Source: a bacterium (lineage in GTDB: Bacteria; JALSQH01). Taken from it: a stretch of DNA of 9,874 nucleotides. The stretch lies in the NCBI GenBank assembly GCA_027004335.1, contig JALTID010000131.1:1-9874 (forward strand), written 5' to 3'. Shown here piece after piece: positions 6,350-9,874 of this stretch. Below the pieces are notes generated by a model. It did not search any database. It was given only the letters and a program-made list of their open reading frames with translations, and was not told the DNA's origin. Both the position numbers and the translations under genes were made by a program. The stretch's first letter is position 1; every line of letters begins with the position of its first letter.

Positions 6350-6398
6350 CCTCCCTTTTTATTAAAATTATAGCAGTGGAACGAGGGTAAGGCAAAAA
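6350..6398 (-). repeat. 49-bp direct repeat, copy 2 (promoter plus Shine-Dalgarno)
   Basis: This is the partner of 4296-4344, in the same orientation, 2054 bp away. It begins directly after the stop codon of the glycoside hydrolase (TAG at 6401-6399) and ends in the GGGAGG Shine-Dalgarno of the ATPase gene. The eight differences lie mostly in the 5' leader between the -10 and the Shine-Dalgarno. Confidence 0.85.
6367..6395 (-). promoter_or_regulatory. Sigma70-type promoter of the ATPase/nuclease gene
   Basis: On the minus strand: TTGCCT (6395-6390), a 17-bp spacer and TATAAT (6372-6367). It lies between the hydrolase stop and the ATPase start and is identical in both hexamers to the promoter at 4313-4341. 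The ATPase gene can thus be transcribed separately from the upstream sugar genes. Confidence 0.72.
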
Positions 6399-8597
6399 CT
6401 ATCTGATCTCGATCTTCCAGCCCGATGGTTTTTTTCTTATCTGAACAGCAATCCCTCCCTCATTTCTTGTAACTGATATAGAAAACTTTCCTCCTCCAGC
6501 TGGAAGATCTTCTATCAGGATACTGTTTATTCCTGCGGGGAGATGAGGTTTGTTAAAAGAAATAATTTTATTAAGAGCGTCTAACTTAATTCCAAGCATT
6601 GCCTTTAACATAAGAAAAACACTCCCGCTGGCCCACGCCTGGGGGAAACACGCTGTGGGATAGGGTACTGGTCCATGAAACTCGCTGAGAGGAAATCCTC
6701 CGATGAGCTCCGGTATCCTGTAATTAGGATAATAGGAAGCAGCTTCAGTTATTCCCATGAAAATCTCTCCTATTTTCTCTCTGAAACTATATTTTGAAAA
6801 ACCATCACAGATTATGCTGTTATCATGGGGCCATACCGATCCGTTGTGATAGCTAATCGGGTTGTACCTCGCCTCCTTTTCTGAAAGAGTTCTTATGGCA
6901 AAGCCATTGTATATGTCACTTTCTGAAAGAGAATGATGAATAAGTTCTGCGTCACTTCTACTTACAGCCTCAGCAAAGAGAAGATAGCCCATATTGGAGG
7001 TTTTTATAGAACATTTTTTCTTTTTCCCATCAATTGCAAGTGCAAAAATTTTTCTCTTTTTATCATAGAAGTACTCTTTTATTCTCTGCCTGAATTTACT
7101 GGCTTTCTTCTTTATATCGGAATATTCTTCATCTGTTATCTTCTTTAAAAATCTCCCCAGATCAGCATAATCCAGCATCGCCCTATGCCTGTATCCCTGC
7201 GCTTCTACAGGAGCAAGAGGTGGCCTGGCAAGCTTCCCGTTTTTATAAAAAACAGAATCCCAGGAATCCTTCCAGCCCTGATTGGATAATCCTTTTGGAG
7301 ACCTCTTCACGTAATATAAAAAACCTTCATCAGATAGAAGAGGATTGTGAGACTTATCTGTGATCCATCTGTAAGCTTCTATAATGTGTTCCCATATATC
7401 TTTTATAAACTCTGAATCTCCACTGTTAAAAAGATAATTCCATGCAAGAATTATAAATAGCGGAGTTGAATCTACACTCCCATAATAAGGAATAAAGGGG
7501 ATTTCACGCATATTTGCCATTTCCCCTCTCCTTAGCTCATGGAGAATTTTACCGGGTTCTTCTTCAGTAAAATCATCAAATTTTTCTCCCTGATATTTTG
7601 ATAGAACTTTCAGGGTTCCTCTTGTCAATTCTGGATACCACGGCAGAAGTTGATAGGCGGTTATAATGGAATCCCTTCCAAAAATTGTGGAAAACCATGG
7701 AATACCAGCATATACAACAGGAGAGTCTCCCACCAGAGTTATCATAAGATTCAGATCCTTAGCTGCTCTCGAGAGGACCTCATTTACCTTTTCGTTGTCA
7801 CTCCTTATAAGAGTTATCTTTTTTAAATACTCCAGGAGCTTTTCTCTTCTCTTTGCAATGACCTCTGAGTAACTTTCAGTGATTTCTTTATCCTCCATGG
7901 AAGTCCTGAAAGTTATATCTACAGAGTTTCTCCTATCTCCTGCAGGGGAAAGAACAACTGGAATTTTTATCCTTGCAGTAGCAACAGAGTCCTCTACAGT
8001 TACATTAAGTAATTGAAATTCATTGCTTACCGTAAAGAAAGTTTTCCTTGTGATCTTATCCAGTCCAAGGTAGGAAAAAATGATTGTTTTATCATGAATG
8101 GATGGCATAGAGTTTTTACCTCTTTTTTTTCTCCTTTCACCTCTCACCTCGAAAATATCTTTGAAATCAGCCTTGATGCAGATTGTTATAAAAGTTTCTA
8201 TTTTTTTATCAGAAAAATTTTCTATGTGAAAATTCCCCCAGAGATCATCATCCATCAAAGCAAATGATTTTTTTACATATAGAGAAGATCTCGGCAGAAA
8301 TATTCCACTTACCTCCATATCTGGATTGGTAAATATTGACCTTACCTCTGCTCCCAGGTTACCTATGTCTGATGATAAGTAGATTAATTTCTTATCTGCA
8401 AAAGAAAATTCAAGTCCGCTCAGAAACCTTGTGTCTCTAAAATAATATCCCTGTTCAGATTCTCCCTGGCACGATATTTCTGCATTCTGGTCAAGGACAA
8501 CAAAGGCGTCATGTTCCTTCAATGTGTGCTTCTTTATGTTTGGTACTATGTCTGAATAAAGTACATACCACTCACCATCTATTAGTTTTTTCTCCAA
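6399..8597 (-). CDS. Amylo-alpha-1,6-glucosidase-type glycoside hydrolase
   Basis: The gene encodes 732 residues. The N-terminal part (about 15-250) is the beta-rich domain found in glycogen-debranching-like proteins (LKEHDAFVVLDQ, GYYFRDTRFLSGLE). From about 265 an (alpha/alpha)6-barrel follows with the family marks WFSTIFGRDSIITAYQ (301-316), GWKDSWDS (441-448), NGFAIRTLS (564-572) and YHNGSVWPHDN (583-593); conserved acids such as Asp309, Asp444 and Asp447 are catalytic candidates. Relatives cleave alpha-glucosidic bonds in glycogen-like glucans or small glucosides, so the substrate is open. No signal peptide is visible, so it should act in the cytosol. The start is TTG with AAGGAGG upstream, and the first 26 bp overlap the GT4 gene, which indicates co-translation. 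Confidence 0.86.
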   Translation of the reverse strand: MEKKLIDGEWYVLYSDIVPNIKKHTLKEHDAFVVLDQNAEISCQGESEQGYYFRDTRFLSGLEFSFADKKLIYLSSDIGNLGAEVRSIFTNPDMEVSGIFLPRSSLYVKKSFALMDDDLWGNFHIENFSDKKIETFITICIKADFKDIFEVRGERRKKRGKNSMPSIHDKTIIFSYLGLDKITRKTFFTVSNEFQLLNVTVEDSVATARIKIPVVLSPAGDRRNSVDITFRTSMEDKEITESYSEVIAKRREKLLEYLKKITLIRSDNEKVNEVLSRAAKDLNLMITLVGDSPVVYAGIPWFSTIFGRDSIITAYQLLPWYPELTRGTLKVLSKYQGEKFDDFTEEEPGKILHELRRGEMANMREIPFIPYYGSVDSTPLFIILAWNYLFNSGDSEFIKDIWEHIIEAYRWITDKSHNPLLSDEGFLYYVKRSPKGLSNQGWKDSWDSVFYKNGKLARPPLAPVEAQGYRHRAMLDYADLGRFLKKITDEEYSDIKKKASKFRQRIKEYFYDKKRKIFALAIDGKKKKCSIKTSNMGYLLFAEAVSRSDAELIHHSLSESDIYNGFAIRTLSEKEARYNPISYHNGSVWPHDNSIICDGFSKYSFREKIGEIFMGITEAASYYPNYRIPELIGGFPLSEFHGPVPYPTACFPQAWASGSVFLMLKAMLGIKLDALNKIISFNKPHLPAGINSILIEDLPAGGGKFSISVTRNEGGIAVQIRKKPSGWKIEIR

Positions 8598-9651
8598 ATT
8601 TTTCCTCCTTTAAATAGTAATAGGATTGTTCTTCTTTTATTAACCTCTGATAAATCTTTTCATAATTATCGACCATTTTCCCCACTGTGAAATTTTCCTC
8701 AAAATGTTTCCTGCACTGTTTCCTCTCTATTTTTTCTACATTTTTGATTGCGTCTGCAAGTTCTTCAAGAGAGTTTCTTAGGTATCCTGTCTCCCCATCT
8801 ATAATAGTTTCGCGGAGCGCACCACAGGGCCTGGCAATAACTGGAGTTCCACATGCCAGAGCTTCAATAGCTGTGAGACCAAAGGGTTCAGGCCAATCAA
8901 CGGGCATCAACAGAGCCTTTGCTTTCCCCACAAGTTCATTTTTTTCACTGTCATTTATCTCTCCAACATACTCTACAAGGGGGTGTTTCATAAGTTCTTT
9001 TATCTCCCTCTCATAATACTCCCTGTCAGCTCTATCAATTTTTGCGGCAATTTTGATCTTAATACCTGCCTTAATCGCAGCTTTGATAGCAAGATCAAGT
9101 CTTTTCTCAGGAGAAATTCTTCCAACGAAAACAACATAATCCTCAGGGTTTTCACTAAATGTGTAAAGATCCTCCGGTAATCCATGATAAACGACTCCCA
9201 GAAAATTACCTTCAGGCAAAAGCTCTTTCTGCGATTCGCTGATTGCTGTAAGTCTGATTTCTGGATGCTTTTTTACCATTTCCGTCAGGTAGGGTAGATC
9301 AAGTCTCCCATGCGTCGTGTGTATAATAGGTGTCTCTGTATACCGAGAGAAAGGAAACAAATAATAATCTATGTGGGAATGAACCAGGTCATAAATTTCA
9401 GAATCTCTTATCACTTTTTCCACCTGCATCAGAATATATGGAACTGGATCTTTAACTCCAGCCAGTCTCAATGCGTTAGGAACTATGGGGATCAATCTGG
9501 CTGAAGTTTTTGAGTCTCCACTGGCATATAAAGTAACCTCGTGGCCCCTTCTCACCAGTTCTTCTGTGAGATAGTGAACCACCCTTTCGGTACCTCCATA
9601 TAGTTTGGGAGGTACACTTTCAAAGAGAGGTGCGACCATGGCGATCTTCAT
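8572..9651 (-). CDS. Glycosyltransferase family 4 (GT-B fold)
   Basis: The gene encodes 359 residues, normal for GT4. The N-terminal acceptor half shows MKIAMVAPLFESVPPKLYGG (1-20), TERVVHYLTEELVRRGHEVT and the HSH and TTHGRLD segments. The donor half shows FVGRISPEKRLDLAIKAA (175-192) and the retaining-enzyme EX7E motif Glu255-Glu263 in EPFGLTAIEALACGTPVIA. It transfers a sugar from a nucleotide donor, but neither donor nor acceptor can be told from sequence. No signal peptide or membrane helix is seen. It has a strong site (AAAGGAGGTGG, 9666-9656) before the ATG. Its 3' end carries the ribosome site of the downstream glycoside hydrolase, so the two probably act on the same glucan or glucoside. 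Confidence 0.93.
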   Translation of the reverse strand: MKIAMVAPLFESVPPKLYGGTERVVHYLTEELVRRGHEVTLYASGDSKTSARLIPIVPNALRLAGVKDPVPYILMQVEKVIRDSEIYDLVHSHIDYYLFPFSRYTETPIIHTTHGRLDLPYLTEMVKKHPEIRLTAISESQKELLPEGNFLGVVYHGLPEDLYTFSENPEDYVVFVGRISPEKRLDLAIKAAIKAGIKIKIAAKIDRADREYYEREIKELMKHPLVEYVGEINDSEKNELVGKAKALLMPVDWPEPFGLTAIEALACGTPVIARPCGALRETIIDGETGYLRNSLEELADAIKNVEKIERKQCRKHFEENFTVGKMVDNYEKIYQRLIKEEQSYYYLKEEKFGEKTNRW

Positions 9652-9681
9652 AGTTCCACCTCCTTTTCCTTTATTTTTTAT

Positions 9682-9710
9682 AAAATATAACCATGGTAAC
9701 TGAAGTTTAA
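9682..9710 (-). promoter_or_regulatory. Weak candidate promoter of the GT4-hydrolase operon
   Basis: On the minus strand: TTAAAC (9710-9705), a 17-bp spacer and TATTTT (9687-9682), followed by an AT-rich stretch and the GT4 ribosome site. The spacer contains the palindrome ACCATGGT. Both hexamers match consensus only partly, so this is tentative. Confidence 0.3.
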
Positions 9711-9748
9711 AGATTGGTCATCTTGTTTACAAACCCACAACCCATAAT

Positions 9749-9874
9749 ATGTTAATGATGAATGCTACAGCTGTTCTCTGGGTTATCCTTGCCATTATCC
9801 TTCTTGATTTTCTTCTGGATATTATTCTTGAAAATCTGAATCTCTCCTACCGCAAAAAGCCTCTTCCTGAAAAT
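9749..9874 (+). CDS. Membrane protein N-terminus, probably M48 (Ste24/CAAX-protease-like) metallopeptidase (partial)
   Basis: The window ends after 42 codons. The protein begins MLMMNATAVLWVILAIILLD, a single hydrophobic segment (about 7-28), followed by LENLNLSYRKKPLPEN. The arrangement of a first membrane helix followed by 'LNL....LPE' is how the N-terminal domain of bacterial Ste24-type zinc proteases usually starts; the HExxH site would lie beyond the window. Starts at 9749, 9755 and 9758 share the frame, and none has a clear Shine-Dalgarno. It is divergent from the GT4 gene, with 97 bp between. That this is a gene is likely, while the family call is moderate because so little is seen. 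Confidence 0.52.
   Translation, partial: MLMMNATAVLWVILAIILLDFLLDIILENLNLSYRKKPLPEN

Noticed and set aside
4785-6395. Longer ATPase/nuclease protein from a TTG at 6395
   Set aside because: The extra 19 residues are encoded by the -35, -10 and leader sequence of the promoter and do not belong to the family N-terminus.
4345-6398. Insertion sequence or transposon
   Set aside because: No transposase, terminal inverted repeats or integrase is visible; only direct repeats with promoter content are present, so I report it as a possible cassette instead.
9691-9700. Operator at the ACCATGGT palindrome upstream of the GT4 gene
   Set aside because: An 8-bp palindrome with mismatching flanks is expected often by chance; there is no second copy or nearby regulator gene.

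Overview
The window is a dense, AT-rich bacterial chromosome segment. Genes overlap by a few bases, purine-rich Shine-Dalgarno sites are common, TTG, GTG and probably CTG starts are used, and the proteins are rich in Lys, Glu and Ile. No rRNA or other taxonomic marker is present. The style fits a low-GC anaerobe, perhaps a thermophilic or deep-branching lineage, but this is an inference and I cannot name a phylum.

Left block, + strand (1-2407): the tail of purB, then purC, purS, purQ, xseB and rnhA, packed tightly enough to be one operon. PurB and PurC act in late purine biosynthesis, and PurS and PurQ are the small and glutaminase subunits of FGAM synthase. The large subunit gene purL does not follow purQ; two nucleic-acid genes follow instead: xseB (exonuclease VII small subunit) and an RNase HI-type gene. 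The purB tail has an in-frame TAA, and the frame continues for 13 more codons that still look like a PurB C-terminus.

Middle block, - strand (2404-4344): a glyoxalase II-like metallo-beta-lactamase fold hydrolase followed by coaBC (coenzyme A biosynthesis). They are joined by a CTGA stop/start overlap that points to a CTG start for coaBC. A clear sigma70-type promoter and a 10-codon leader ORF precede the hydrolase. coaBC and rnhA converge, and their stop codons overlap.

Possible cassette (4345-6398): a roughly 440-bp non-coding stretch holding six divergent copies of a 23-bp repeat in mixed orientation, then an AAA-ATPase/PD-(D/E)XK-nuclease-like gene of unknown function. A 49-bp direct repeat (41 of 49 identical, no gaps) carrying -35, -10 and Shine-Dalgarno elements sits at both ends: copy 2 is the promoter and leader of the ATPase gene, and copy 1 is the promoter and leader of the hydrolase gene. 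This is the most unusual structure in the window. It looks as if a 2.05-kb unit was added together with a duplicated promoter.

Right block (6399-9874): on the - strand, a GT4 glycosyltransferase overlaps by 26 bp a large amylo-alpha-1,6-glucosidase-type glycoside hydrolase. They are probably co-transcribed and act on an alpha-glucan or a glucoside. Diverging from them at the right edge, on the + strand, is the start of a membrane protein that resembles an M48 (Ste24-like) metalloprotease.
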